In this document: positions 9,074 to 17,356 of the stretch, piece after piece
Position numbering within the stretch: position 1 is the stretch's first letter
How the letters are laid out: each line of letters begins with the position of its first letter
Virus record (IMG/VR): IMGVR_UViG_3300007609_000013
Span: 1-64,000 of that record
Source of the DNA: a virus
DNA: 64,000 nt
Strand: one strand, 5' to 3'
The notes under the pieces: model-generated
The model's input: only the letters and a program-made list of their open reading frames with translations
Told to the model about the DNA's origin: nothing
Database searches by the model: none
Program-made: the position numbers and the translations under genes

Positions 9074-10168
9074 GTGGCTAGTTTTTTAAACAATTTTTTA
9101 AAAGCGCTGGCCGCTGGCGACAATGTTCGTGACTACGAACACGCCAGTAGGGTTTTCCGAGACAACGGATATGACCTTGCTCCTAAATCACAACACCTTT
9201 ATTATGTACTGTTTGAATTCAACGAAGGTGTAAGACAGTTTACAGACTTTATGGCAGACCAAACTAGAACCTATGAAATTGGGGTACTAGTTAATCAGAT
9301 ACAATTGCCCGGGTTTTCGGTAAATCTTGCAGAAAAAAATCAATACGGCAAGCACACTTATACCCAAACACGAATCAATTATAATCCAGTAGAAATAACA
9401 TTTCACGATGATATGGCCAACACTATAACTGAGTTTTGGTCAAACTACTACAAATACTATTATGCAGATGGAACCGATCGCCAGTCAACTGCAAATGAAA
9501 ATCCCTACAAATATTCACCAGACTTCAACACTAATGCCTATGGCTATAAAGGATACACACCCACTGGAGAGAGCTCGCAGAACTTTCTCAAAAGTGTAAA
9601 AATCTACAGTTTGCACAAAAAAGAATTCACAGAATACACTCTTGTAAAACCTATGATTGAAAATATGACACACGGTACACACGCCAGTGCTGGCAATACA
9701 CTGATGGAGCACACTATGAGTTTGCGTTACCAAAGCGTACTGTATGGCAAAGGACAAGTAGCACAAGGCACACCTGCAGGATTTACCTTGCGGTATGACA
9801 ACAAACCAAGTGCAATCAGCACTGGTACAACCAGCATACTAGGTCAAGGCGGTCTTGTAGGAACAGCAAGTGGCATAATTGGCGATCTAGGCAACGGAAA
9901 TATATTGGCTGCAGGTGTAAAAGCACTGCAAGGACAGAACGCATTCGAAGGTGTAGACATTGGTAGAGTGATTGCAGAGGAGGGTGTGGGTTTATTGTCA
10001 GACACCATTAGAAATGCAGATCTCGGCACTAGTACCAACAACAAAGAAATTTCAGTGCCGAGACTGTTGTCCGGCATTACAGGGTCTAGCACCAACACCA
10101 CTGTTTCAAACGATGCATCAGCAACTGCTACTAACAACACAGTAAACATCAACGGACAAGATTTGTAA
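9074..10168 (+). CDS. Second tail-tube-like structural protein
   Basis: A 364-residue protein whose first 230 residues share the tube-protein layout: HLYYVLFEFN, then VNQIQLPGFSVN, KHTYTQTRINYNPVEITF and a late MENT-like block. The last 130 residues are Gly/Ser/Asn-rich and look flexible. It starts at GTG with AAGGAG six bases upstream, which decides the start. Paired tube-like genes after gp18 also occur in other marine T4-like phages. It may be a tube terminator or a gp54/gp48-like baseplate-tube linker. Confidence 0.75.
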   Translation: MASFLNNFLKALAAGDNVRDYEHASRVFRDNGYDLAPKSQHLYYVLFEFNEGVRQFTDFMADQTRTYEIGVLVNQIQLPGFSVNLAEKNQYGKHTYTQTRINYNPVEITFHDDMANTITEFWSNYYKYYYADGTDRQSTANENPYKYSPDFNTNAYGYKGYTPTGESSQNFLKSVKIYSLHKKEFTEYTLVKPMIENMTHGTHASAGNTLMEHTMSLRYQSVLYGKGQVAQGTPAGFTLRYDNKPSAISTGTTSILGQGGLVGTASGIIGDLGNGNILAAGVKALQGQNAFEGVDIGRVIAEEGVGLLSDTIRNADLGTSTNNKEISVPRLLSGITGSSTNTTVSNDASATATNNTVNINGQDL

Positions 10169-10545
10169 TGAGCACACAAAATACAAACCTGCCTGTAAAT
10201 CAAAACCTTTCCAGTGCCGAACAACGTACACTTGTTTTTTTCAACGGATACTTTGATGAAGAAATTACAGTAGACAGTAGTGTACACGACACTGTGTACA
10301 GTTTTTTCTTGAGACAGACAAGTGATCCACAGAGTGCAAACGCTTTTACGCACAGCTTGATCACAATAAGCAATCAACTAAATGTAAACCCTACAGACTT
10401 ACTAGATCAATTCAACGGAGCAGGGATTACCGTAGATAGATTTATGGCAGCTTTAATCAATGACACTAGAAGAAACACCAGCTTGATCGGACTCAAGCAA
10501 TCCACTGTTGCTAGTCCTGTTGTAGCGAGAAATATCTTACCATAA
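10168..10545 (+). CDS. Conserved hypothetical structural-region protein
   Basis: A 125-residue acidic protein that I do not recognise. It has an N-terminal disordered stretch, an aromatic core (LVFFNGYFDEEI) and a helical second half. The ATG overlaps the stop of the preceding tube-like gene (TAATG), so the two are coupled. Its position between tail tube and gp4 genes suggests a virion or assembly role. Confidence 0.7.
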   Translation: MSTQNTNLPVNQNLSSAEQRTLVFFNGYFDEEITVDSSVHDTVYSFFLRQTSDPQSANAFTHSLITISNQLNVNPTDLLDQFNGAGITVDRFMAALINDTRRNTSLIGLKQSTVASPVVARNILP

Positions 10546-10552
10546 GTATGTT

Positions 10553-10993
10553 ATGGCTAGAAAATTTGCACAGGGTAAGTTTTATCCTAAAAACCCAAAC
10601 AAATATGTAGGCAAAAAAAATCCAACCTATCGCAGCAGTTGGGAGTGGGCTTTTATGAACTTTTGCGACAACAATCCAGCAGTGCTTCAATGGGCAAGTG
10701 AATCTGTAAGCATACCCTATAAAAATCCATTTGATGGAAGAAACACTATCTATGTTCCAGATTTTTTTATAGTATACACTGATCGCAACGGTGCTAAAAA
10801 CGCAGAGCTTATAGAAATCAAACCAAAAAAACAAACCACACTGGAAGCAGCAGGACGCAGCAAAAAAGATCAAGCCAGTGCAATTCTCAACGCAGCAAAA
10901 TGGCAGGCTGCCAATGCGTATGCTCGACAAAATAGAATTAAATTTAGAGTGGTAACAGAAGAAGAACTATTTCATCAAGGCGGAAAAAAATGA
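10553..10993 (+). CDS. gp4: Head completion protein gp4 (nuclease-like)
   Basis: A 146-residue head completion protein. It has the gp4 signature: YPKNPNKYVG at 11-20, YRSSWEWAF at 26-34, VPDFF at 68-72 and EIKPKK at 88-93. The RSSWE, PD and ExK positions form a PD-(D/E)xK-like nuclease arrangement. In T4, gp4 is needed to finish packaged heads so that tails can join. The last codons overlap the following SGNH gene. Confidence 0.9.
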   Translation: MARKFAQGKFYPKNPNKYVGKKNPTYRSSWEWAFMNFCDNNPAVLQWASESVSIPYKNPFDGRNTIYVPDFFIVYTDRNGAKNAELIEIKPKKQTTLEAAGRSKKDQASAILNAAKWQAANAYARQNRIKFRVVTEEELFHQGGKK

Positions 10994-11658
10994 GACTTGT
11001 AGTGTTTGGCGACAGTCATCCAGCTGGCAGTGAAATTGATCAGCAGTACAGTTTGCAGTGTTATGACAAAAGTTTTGCCAAAAAGCTAGCCAATCAATTG
11101 GATTTGGATTATGAAAATTACAGCATCGCAGGAGCAAGCAACTGTTACATTGCAACACAAACCTACAAATATCTCAGCACAGCTGACTCAGATATATTCT
11201 TACTAATCAGTTGGGGAGCTGCCAGAAGAGCAACTGTGTATGACTACGACAGCCGAGATTTCTTGCACATAAACGAATATGATGCAGATGCAGACTATTT
11301 GTCCAAAAAACAAAAGAGTATGATCAAAAGTTTTTATCAATATCAATACCCAGACGCAGAAGAAGAATGGAAAATATTAGGACATATCGTAGGATTGTAC
11401 AATTACTTGACAAACCAAGATTATAATTTTTTAATGATGGATTCAACTCAAGCATTTGCACACTGGCATCAAGGTTATTTCAAAATGAATAATTATTTTG
11501 ATCTACACAATCCACACACATACTGGCACCAATATGAACAATGGCGAACGCAAGAGATATATAACACTGATAGATGGGCAAAGCATGCTCCGGAACAATG
11601 GCATAGCGTGTGGGCTGATAAATTGTTTCATCACGTAAAAGAGTACAAATTATTATGA
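10990..11658 (+). CDS. SGNH-hydrolase-like protein 1
   Basis: A 222-residue protein opening MRLVVFGDSHPAGSE. FGDSH is the block I nucleophile motif of SGNH/GDSL esterases and acyltransferases. NYSIAGASN near residue 36 fits block II, and a Trp/His-rich C-terminus (EQWHSVWADK) could supply block V. The Asn of block III is not clear (LLISWGAAR). It overlaps gp4 and gp16 at its ends, so it is embedded in the head/packaging operon. The substrate is unknown. It is one of eight such genes in the window. Confidence 0.72.
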   Translation: MRLVVFGDSHPAGSEIDQQYSLQCYDKSFAKKLANQLDLDYENYSIAGASNCYIATQTYKYLSTADSDIFLLISWGAARRATVYDYDSRDFLHINEYDADADYLSKKQKSMIKSFYQYQYPDAEEEWKILGHIVGLYNYLTNQDYNFLMMDSTQAFAHWHQGYFKMNNYFDLHNPHTYWHQYEQWRTQEIYNTDRWAKHAPEQWHSVWADKLFHHVKEYKLL

Positions 11659-12152
11659 CCAAAAAACTAGAAGAAATCTTCAACATATCCACTGACAGCA
11701 ACGACACTGATCAAGAAAAAAACACTCAGTCGTCCTTGCCGTTTGACAGCACTGAAAAAATGCAAGAGGTTGCAAACACTGTGGAAAAAGTAGATCGTGC
11801 TCTGCCTATGGTAAAAGATCTAGAAGCAAACGACAAGGAAATGGACGATTTGGCACAGGATGCCAAAGAAAGTTTTGAAACTCTCATGGATCTAGGTATG
11901 AATGTTGATCCACGGTTCAGCGGAAAATTATTTGAAGTTGCAGGACAAATGCTAGGGCATGCAGTGTCTGCTAAAAATGCAAAAATTGACAAGAAATTAA
12001 AAATGGTCGAGCTACAATTAAAACAAGCAAGACTTGAACAGATGGAAAAACGTCATGCCGACGACCGCGGAGAAATCGAAGGTGAAGGCATGGTTGTTGA
12101 TCGCAACGAGTTGCTGAAACAATTGCTAGAACAAAACAAAGACAATGAATAA
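11655..12152 (+). CDS. gp16: Small terminase subunit gp16
   Basis: A 165-residue acidic, helical protein, the same length as T4 gp16. The central helices DPRFSGKLFEVAGQMLGH and KMVELQLKQARLEQ match the gp16 oligomerisation core. In T4 the small terminase regulates gp17 and binds DNA to start packaging. Its ATG overlaps the upstream SGNH gene and its stop overlaps the next SGNH gene, so two SGNH genes flank it on either side. gp17 is 6 kb further on, not adjacent. Confidence 0.78.
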   Translation: MTKKLEEIFNISTDSNDTDQEKNTQSSLPFDSTEKMQEVANTVEKVDRALPMVKDLEANDKEMDDLAQDAKESFETLMDLGMNVDPRFSGKLFEVAGQMLGHAVSAKNAKIDKKLKMVELQLKQARLEQMEKRHADDRGEIEGEGMVVDRNELLKQLLEQNKDNE

Positions 12153-12925
12153 TGGATATACTCGAATTATGCAAAAATAAAAAAACGTTGTTGCTTACCA
12201 TAGGAGATAGTTGGACTTTTGGTGATAGTATGCTCGGCGAAAAAGAACACTATCTTAAAAGCCCAGCAGGTCAGCACCATAGGAAAAAACATCTATGGGG
12301 AAGACATCTTTCAGATCGGTTGGACTACGATTGGTTAAACATTGCCGAACCAGGAATTAGCAACAAGGTTATGGTAGACTACTTAGATTATTTTAAAAAT
12401 ACAAAAAAATATCATAGATACAAACATATATTTGCAGTGATTGTGCTCACAGAAACAGGCAGAGAATTAGAGCAACTAGATTGGAAAAACCATAGACAAG
12501 AACTGCAAACGTCAGAACAAAAAATCTACAATGCTATAAAAAAACACACCGACGAAAAGATGTCATTCACAGTGGCAAGAAATTTTACAGTGAACTACAA
12601 AAGAACACAGGTGCCACGCAATATAAAATTTGTAGAAAAAAACTGGCAAAGCGTATTGCTGGAATCTCAATGCATTCGGCTAGTTGATGTAAGAGGTCCT
12701 GCAAGTGGAGTAGCCTTATGGATCTATGAGAATTACAATCCAAGCGTTGTAAAAAACCCAGCATACAAAAAATTTGTAATAGACACAGTAGATTCAGCAC
12801 AGCCTCTATGGGATGCAATGGACGCTAGCAAACTTAATTATTCAAGAGCAACCAGACACCCAACTGAACAGGGCCACAGAATTTGGGCTGATTATTTGTA
12901 TGATAATTATTTTCAAAACAACTAA
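12152..12925 (+). CDS. SGNH-hydrolase-like protein 2
   Basis: A 257-residue protein with block I TIGDSWTFGDS at 17-27, a block II-like NIAEPGISNK near residue 62, and a C-terminal RHPTEQGHRIWADYL near 236-250 that supplies the catalytic His region. The fold is therefore a probable serine esterase or acyltransferase. It starts at an ATG overlapping the gp16 stop (TAATG). Long basic insertions lie between blocks. Substrate and location are unknown. Confidence 0.72.
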   Translation: MDILELCKNKKTLLLTIGDSWTFGDSMLGEKEHYLKSPAGQHHRKKHLWGRHLSDRLDYDWLNIAEPGISNKVMVDYLDYFKNTKKYHRYKHIFAVIVLTETGRELEQLDWKNHRQELQTSEQKIYNAIKKHTDEKMSFTVARNFTVNYKRTQVPRNIKFVEKNWQSVLLESQCIRLVDVRGPASGVALWIYENYNPSVVKNPAYKKFVIDTVDSAQPLWDAMDASKLNYSRATRHPTEQGHRIWADYLYDNYFQNN

Positions 12926-12928
12926 ATA
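12922..12928 (+). promoter_or_regulatory. Late promoter for the internal-protein genes
   Basis: CTAAATA followed by TACT lies 26 bases before the ATG at 12955. Confidence 0.55.
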
Positions 12929-12954
12929 TACTTAATAAATTATAGGATTTGCCA

Positions 12955-13527
12955 ATGAAATCGTTTAAACATTATCTCACAGAGAGTGTTAAAGAATACA
13001 ATTATAGATTGAAGTTTGCTGATTTGCCAGAAGAGTTTGACTTTGGCAAACTAGAAACAGCACTTGAAAAGTTTAGTTTGGTAAGTGTTGCCAAGCCTAA
13101 AAAGACTCCTATCCAAGAGCACCCAGCAGACTTTCAAACTCTACAAAATGCAGAGGTACACATCATTGATGCTACCGTGGCATACCCGGTATCCAGCGTA
13201 GAGCTTCACAATTATCTTCATACTGCACTTGGTGTTGCTCCAAGTCATCTTGTGGTAATCAACAAAGATCATCCAGAAGAAATTGCCAGAGAACAGCAAG
13301 TGGAAGCCGAAGACGAAGAATACGAAACAGCACTGGGCAACGATTATCCAGACGATGGTATTAAATCACAGGAATATTTCGGCGATGAATACAATGCAAA
13401 TCTTATCAAAGAACTAACTTCTAACAAAGAACTAGTTCAAGCCGAAGGTGGGAAAACTCCTGCCGCAACTACACTGGCCGATGAGCCACAAGGTACAGAC
13501 AGCCCGATCAGCGGAGGAGAAAAATAA
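12955..13527 (+). CDS. Putative capsid-targeted internal or core protein
   Basis: A 190-residue acidic protein starting MKSFKHYLTESVKEYNYR. T4 internal proteins begin with a similar capsid targeting sequence (MKTYQEFIAEA), which the gp21 protease cuts after a hydrophobic-X-Glu site; here LTE would serve. The TTG at 12949 gives only two more residues; the ATG at 12955 follows TATAGGA better. The rest is a compact acidic domain with a C-terminal disordered tail. Its neighbours are packaging genes, consistent with a head core role. The assignment is by motif and context only. Confidence 0.65.
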   Translation: MKSFKHYLTESVKEYNYRLKFADLPEEFDFGKLETALEKFSLVSVAKPKKTPIQEHPADFQTLQNAEVHIIDATVAYPVSSVELHNYLHTALGVAPSHLVVINKDHPEEIAREQQVEAEDEEYETALGNDYPDDGIKSQEYFGDEYNANLIKELTSNKELVQAEGGKTPAATTLADEPQGTDSPISGGEK

Positions 13528-14663
13528 TGCAACTAATAGACGTACTAAACAAACTAAGAGCAATTGAAAATCCAACACAAGAAGTAAAGGAAGCAATTGC
13601 ACAAGCAGAAAGCATGACCAACGAAGCAATGATGATGGTTTGCAAGGACTGCGGAGACAAGATGGGACATCCTACAACAGATTGTCCACATGATTGTCAC
13701 GATCCAAAAGGCAAGCACTGGATTATGTCTGACGTTCAAGAAGACGAAGACGTTGTAGTAGACATGCCTGTGATGGTTGAGCCAGAAGCAGAACTAGAGC
13801 CAGAGATTGAGTTGGAAGTTGAACCAGACCGTCAAGACAGGAATGAAGCTGTTGATATGGCCCACGGTCAACTTGAATTTATCAAGTATGCTGCCAAAGA
13901 AATTGAAGACTACCTGATGCGTGGCATGCCATTGCCAGAATGGATGCAAAACAAGTTGAGTCGCATGCATGCTAACATAATGAATTTGCATGCTTATATC
14001 GAAGGCGAAGAAGGCAAGGCTGGGTTAAATGAAAGCGAAGAATTTGCAGAAGCTGCAGGAGAATTTGCTGAACCATTTTATGCACTACAAGATGAGTTTG
14101 CTGGTGGCGAAGCATCAGGTGCACACAAAGAGTTGATTGATAATTTGATCATGTACATGAGTGGTGATGATGTTAAAGACTTTGTTGCAGACTTCCGTAG
14201 ACACTATGATATGAATTCAGTTGAGGAATCAGACTTAGACGATCTACGCACACTTGCTGGCATGGAAGATCTTGAAGAATATGCTAACACGCCAGATGGA
14301 TACAGTGAAGATCCGCAATATGGTGATGCAGAAGAACAAGTCAACGGACAAGCTGGCGGTATCAACGGACAAAAAACACAATACAACAAAGCCAATGCTG
14401 GCGACAATGCCATGGCAGTTGAGTCGATCAAAGAGCGACTATGGGCTGCACTGCAAGAAGAAAAAGAAGAAACAGCCGAAGGTCGTGGCAGAGGTCGTGG
14501 CAAAAAGAAAACTGACGAAGACGAAGAAGTGGCTGCCGAAGGCCGTGGCAGAGGCAAAGACAAAGTAATGGCCGGTCGTGGCAGAGGCAAAGACAAAGTA
14601 ATGGCCGGTCGTGGCAGAGGCAAAGACAAAGTAATGGCGAGTCGTGGTAGAGGAAAAAATTAA
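13527..14663 (+). CDS. Putative head-internal protein with repetitive basic C-terminal tail
   Basis: A 378-residue protein in clear segments. Residues 38-60 hold a Cys/His zinc-like cluster (CKDCGDK, CPHDCHD). A strongly acidic linker follows. Next is a helical block with EIEDYLMRGMPLPEWMQ. Last is a basic tail after residue 315 made of Gly-Arg-Gly-Arg-Gly-Lys units, three of them a perfect 11-residue repeat. The tail resembles DNA-binding basic tails of packaged proteins. The start overlaps the stop of the capsid-targeted gene. No enzyme motif is seen. Confidence 0.68.
   Translation: MQLIDVLNKLRAIENPTQEVKEAIAQAESMTNEAMMMVCKDCGDKMGHPTTDCPHDCHDPKGKHWIMSDVQEDEDVVVDMPVMVEPEAELEPEIELEVEPDRQDRNEAVDMAHGQLEFIKYAAKEIEDYLMRGMPLPEWMQNKLSRMHANIMNLHAYIEGEEGKAGLNESEEFAEAAGEFAEPFYALQDEFAGGEASGAHKELIDNLIMYMSGDDVKDFVADFRRHYDMNSVEESDLDDLRTLAGMEDLEEYANTPDGYSEDPQYGDAEEQVNGQAGGINGQKTQYNKANAGDNAMAVESIKERLWAALQEEKEETAEGRGRGRGKKKTDEDEEVAAEGRGRGKDKVMAGRGRGKDKVMAGRGRGKDKVMASRGRGKN
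14541..14658 (+). repeat. 33-bp tandem repeat, 3.6 copies
   Basis: Three copies of a 33-bp unit (14541-14573, 14574-14606, 14607-14639) and a partial fourth encode the GRGRGKDKVMA tail units. Copies differ at only one or two bases, so the array is recent and probably varies in copy number. Confidence 0.92.
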
Positions 14664-15009
14664 TTGGTCAGCGTACTTTGATCATATAAAACCTGTGTGC
14701 CCTTGGAGCACATCTGCTTGGAACAAAGGCGAGATCAAAATTACCAATTGGTCTGGCACAGTCGAAGACTTGGAAAACAACCAAGCCATTGTGTATGTTG
14801 TAGCAGGCGCCAATCGTAGACAACTTAAAAAGTTGTGTAAAAAGGTAGACAAGGATCTACGCTACGATTGGCTGTGGAGTGAGCCTTCGCACGGACCATA
14901 TGCTAGTCCCGTGCCAGTGCTGATTCAACAAGACAGCAGACATTTGTTTGAAGCAAGATACAAAGTAGGATACTACGACAACATAATCAAGGAACAGTTA
15001 AATGATTAA
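14644..15009 (+). CDS. Hypothetical protein
   Basis: A 121-residue protein starting with GTG inside the end of the repeat-tailed gene. The first residues encoded by the repeat frame may be incidental and no alternative ATG is near. It contains CPWSTSAWNKGEIKI and a basic helix (ANRRQLKKLCKKVDKDLRYDW). I do not recognise a family. It overlaps the next gene by eight bases. Confidence 0.65.
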   Translation: MVEEKINWSAYFDHIKPVCPWSTSAWNKGEIKITNWSGTVEDLENNQAIVYVVAGANRRQLKKLCKKVDKDLRYDWLWSEPSHGPYASPVPVLIQQDSRHLFEARYKVGYYDNIIKEQLND

Positions 15010-15295
15010 AAAAATCATCAAAGCAGTAAAAAATATTTTTATACCACACCCGTCGGGTTTGCCAGTGATGAACTCTCCTGACATAAATTTTAAAAAACTC
15101 AACGAAGTGAGTGTGAACAAAAAAGAACCAACCATCAAATACACACCCGAAAAAATCAAAAAGCCCACTAGAAAAAGTTTAGAGGCTATGGACAAAAAAG
15201 CCATAGACGAATTGGCAAAAACACACGGCGTTAAACTAGATCGCCGAAAGAAAAAATCTACAATGATAGATGAATTATTAGAAGGATTAAAATGA
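15002..15295 (+). CDS. Small basic protein with SAP/HeH-like C-terminal domain
   Basis: A 97-residue basic protein. The C-terminal 40 residues (SLEAMDKKAIDELAKTHGV then LDRRKKKSTMIDELLEGL) have the shape of the small SAP/HeH helix-extended-helix DNA-binding domains common in phage proteins. The N-terminal half is Lys/Pro-rich. It overlaps its neighbours on both sides. Confidence 0.68.
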   Translation: MIKKIIKAVKNIFIPHPSGLPVMNSPDINFKKLNEVSVNKKEPTIKYTPEKIKKPTRKSLEAMDKKAIDELAKTHGVKLDRRKKKSTMIDELLEGLK

Positions 15296-15465
15296 TGACA
15301 AAATGGATACTAGCAAGATTCAAAGAACGCACCAGCTGGGACGGAGTGGCTCTGATTGCTGCAGGCATAGCATTTTTGTTTATTAAACCAATTGCAAGCT
15401 TAGTAGCATACGCTGCTATTCTTTATGGTGCATACACACTTTGGAAAAAAGAAGACAAAGAATGA
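15292..15465 (+). CDS. Small two-helix membrane protein
   Basis: A 57-residue open frame that is too short for many gene callers. The sequence MMTKWILARFKERTSWDG is followed by two hydrophobic stretches (VALIAAGIAFLFI and IASLVAYAAILYGAY) and a charged KKEDKE end. It has two predicted membrane helices. The ATG overlaps the upstream stop (ATGATGA) and its own stop overlaps the downstream ATG, which supports translation. A holin-like role is possible but not shown. Confidence 0.66.
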   Translation: MMTKWILARFKERTSWDGVALIAAGIAFLFIKPIASLVAYAAILYGAYTLWKKEDKE

Positions 15466-15674
15466 ACATCAAGGACTTGAAGGTTCTAGCAGGAATATCT
15501 AATCGTGCAACTTTGAGTCCTTATTCAGTTGACGCTGATGAAAATATCAGTTATACTGCAAAAGAAAAATCAGACTATCAAAAAAAGCACAAAGTAAAGC
15601 CAGGCACAGATGAATGGTTTAGACTTTGGTTTGCAAGACCTCAACTCACAGGCGAAAAACCTTTCGACAAATAA
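15462..15674 (+). CDS. Hypothetical small protein
   Basis: A 70-residue protein from the ATG at 15462, which overlaps the stop of the membrane protein. An upstream TTG would give seven extra residues and is less likely. It has an N-terminal MNIKDLKVLAGIS helix like those of capsid-targeted or internal proteins, and a C-terminal KPGTDEWFRLWFARP segment. The family is unknown. Confidence 0.6.
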   Translation: MNIKDLKVLAGISNRATLSPYSVDADENISYTAKEKSDYQKKHKVKPGTDEWFRLWFARPQLTGEKPFDK

Positions 15675-15676
15675 CA

Positions 15677-16048
15677 ATGATGGATATTTATAATAGAGTG
15701 CCCAACACGCAGGATGGTACTTTTACGTTTATGTGCGACCCTGCACAACAAGATCTCATGGATCGAATAGTAGAGGCTATCAAAACTGTTTACGATCCAG
15801 AAATTCCAATTGATGTACTAACATTGGGACTAATATACAGTGTTGAAATTGAGAACGCCCGCTGTAGCGTGCTTATGTCGCTTACAAGCCCCATGTGTCC
15901 AGTGGCAGGCGAGCTACCTATCTGGGTAGAAGACGCTGTAAAAACAGTAGACGGTGTTGACTCGTGTGATGCGGAAATAACATTTGAACCAATGTTCACT
16001 CCAGAACTAATGAGCGATGAAGCAAAACTAGTCACAGGCATGTATTGA
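15677..16048 (+). CDS. DUF59/MIP18 (PaaD/SufT-like) protein
   Basis: A 123-residue protein from ATG 15677; the frame is open further upstream but the first ATG fits the junction. It has the DUF59 features: YDPEIPIDVLTLGLIY at about 35-50, a central MSLTSPMCPVAGELP with the conserved Cys, and a GVDSCDAEITFEP strand. Cellular members act in Fe-S cluster assembly or maturation, or in phenylacetate degradation. Phage copies are known as auxiliary genes in marine T4-like phages. The target in the host is unknown. It overlaps the next SGNH gene. Confidence 0.82.
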   Translation: MMDIYNRVPNTQDGTFTFMCDPAQQDLMDRIVEAIKTVYDPEIPIDVLTLGLIYSVEIENARCSVLMSLTSPMCPVAGELPIWVEDAVKTVDGVDSCDAEITFEPMFTPELMSDEAKLVTGMY

Positions 16049-16815
16049 TGGAAATACTACCAGCTTCTCGTAATTTTGCAAACGGTACTTTTGATTTCTA
16101 TCCCAGCGATACTAAAAAGTTGTTCGAAACTAACAAGAAAAATTTCGGACCTAGCTGGGAGTTTTACAACAAGCCAATATTTTATGTGTGCAATGAATTT
16201 GGTTTCAGAGAGCAGAAGCTAAACACTATAGATTGGACTAACAGCACAGTGTGTTTTGGTTGTAGTCATACTTTTGGTATAGGTGTTCCGGATAACGAGA
16301 CCTGGGTAAGAAAATTACAAAAAAAGACCAGCACACCTTGTGTAAACTTGGGCATACCGGGCGGAAGTTTTGAAGCTATTTTCCACAACATAGTATGGCT
16401 AAACTATCATAATATAACGCCAAAAAATTTAATTGTACAAATTCCTGACCCGAGTCGTAATTATTATGTAGAAACCGAAATCGATCATCCTGCGTTTTGT
16501 CATATTATTCCAGAGCTACACGGAGTAATCTCTCAAAAAAACATGCAATACTACACAGATGTTCATCTAGCACACAAATTAGAACTAATGAAAACAACCA
16601 TCGATCTATTGTGCCCGGACATGGATGTGGTGTACTTTTTTCTTGGTTGCCCTAGTGCTGCAAAAAGTTTTTCTCTAAAACGACCTGTTTATTTCGATCA
16701 AAAACAGTATCCGAATATACATTGGGCTAGAGATCGTTCGCACTTTGGCAGTACAGTATCCGATGCAATTGTAGAGTTGGTGTGCCAGCTGTCAAGCAAT
16801 CTTGGCAGAGTTTAG
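16048..16815 (+). CDS. SGNH-hydrolase-like protein 3
   Basis: A 255-residue protein whose ATG overlaps the DUF59 stop. Block I reads CFGCSHTFGIGV near residue 70, preceded by a YVCNEFGFRE segment. Block II is NLGIPGGSF, and the Asp/His block is ARDRSHFGS near the C-terminus. The nucleophile is in a Gly-Cys-Ser context rather than Gly-Asp-Ser, shared with copies 4 and 8. It ends convergently with the HNH gene, overlapping it by 24 bases. Confidence 0.75.
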   Translation: MEILPASRNFANGTFDFYPSDTKKLFETNKKNFGPSWEFYNKPIFYVCNEFGFREQKLNTIDWTNSTVCFGCSHTFGIGVPDNETWVRKLQKKTSTPCVNLGIPGGSFEAIFHNIVWLNYHNITPKNLIVQIPDPSRNYYVETEIDHPAFCHIIPELHGVISQKNMQYYTDVHLAHKLELMKTTIDLLCPDMDVVYFFLGCPSAAKSFSLKRPVYFDQKQYPNIHWARDRSHFGSTVSDAIVELVCQLSSNLGRV

Positions 16816-17313
16816 ATATTGTCCCCAGCTGTGATGCTGTAGATGAATTTTGTTTTTCTTTTTCCTGGCTAATTCCCAGTAAGTAGGAGTATAAGGTTGA
16901 TTAATAGGCTTGATCAATCGCGATCCTTTGATGCTGTTGCAACTTTTACAACTAGCTACACAGTTTTCCCAATCTGTACCCCCTCCTAGACTGCGTGGAA
17001 TAACATGATCAACAGTTAGTTCACTTTGTGAAAAAAGTTCTCCACAATACTGACAATTGAATGTGTCTCTCAAAAATAGATTGTTTCTGCTGAATTTGGC
17101 TTCTTGAGGAATGCCATAGTATTTGTGAGTAACGCACACTGCTGGCATTTCCAGTGTGGTGCTAGGTGAATGAATCAGTTTGTCTTCGTAGGTGTGCAAA
17201 ACATGAACACGATTGAGCCAGTGTAGTTTTACGGCCTGCTGCCACGCTACTACACTGAGGGGTACAAAACTAATTGGCCGGTAATCAGCATTCAAAATTA
17301 GTGTATTGCTCAT
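16792..17313 (-). CDS. HNH endonuclease
   Basis: A 173-residue HNH endonuclease. The core CQYCGELFSQSELTVDHVIP then RSLGGGTDWENCVASCKSCN has the two zinc CxxC pairs and the His-Asn residues of the beta-beta-alpha-metal fold. The N-terminus (LILNADYRPISFVPLS) is the domain typical of McrA-like phage HNH proteins. It sits alone on the minus strand inside the late region, between two SGNH genes, as a mobile endonuclease or packaging-associated HNH might. Confidence 0.88.
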   Translation of the reverse strand: MSNTLILNADYRPISFVPLSVVAWQQAVKLHWLNRVHVLHTYEDKLIHSPSTTLEMPAVCVTHKYYGIPQEAKFSRNNLFLRDTFNCQYCGELFSQSELTVDHVIPRSLGGGTDWENCVASCKSCNSIKGSRLIKPINQPYTPTYWELARKKKNKIHLQHHSWGQYLNSAKIA

Positions 17314-17315
17314 GT

Positions 17316-17327
17316 TATAAATATTTA
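17316..17327. promoter_or_regulatory. Palindromic late-type element between divergent genes
   Basis: ATAAATATTTAT reads as a late element on both strands. On the minus strand the ATAAATA ends eight bases before the HNH ATG at 17313. On the plus strand it lies about 35 bases before the SGNH ATG at 17357. Confidence 0.5.
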
Positions 17328-17356
17328 TCTGGCATTAATTTTCAATTGGGAAAACT

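Noticed and set aside
9844-10377. 177-residue minus frame
   Set aside because: It runs antisense across the junction of two coupled plus-strand genes and shows no motif.
14204-14629. 141-residue minus frame with LPLPRPAIT repeats
   Set aside because: It is the mirror of the GRGRGK repeat in the plus-strand gene.
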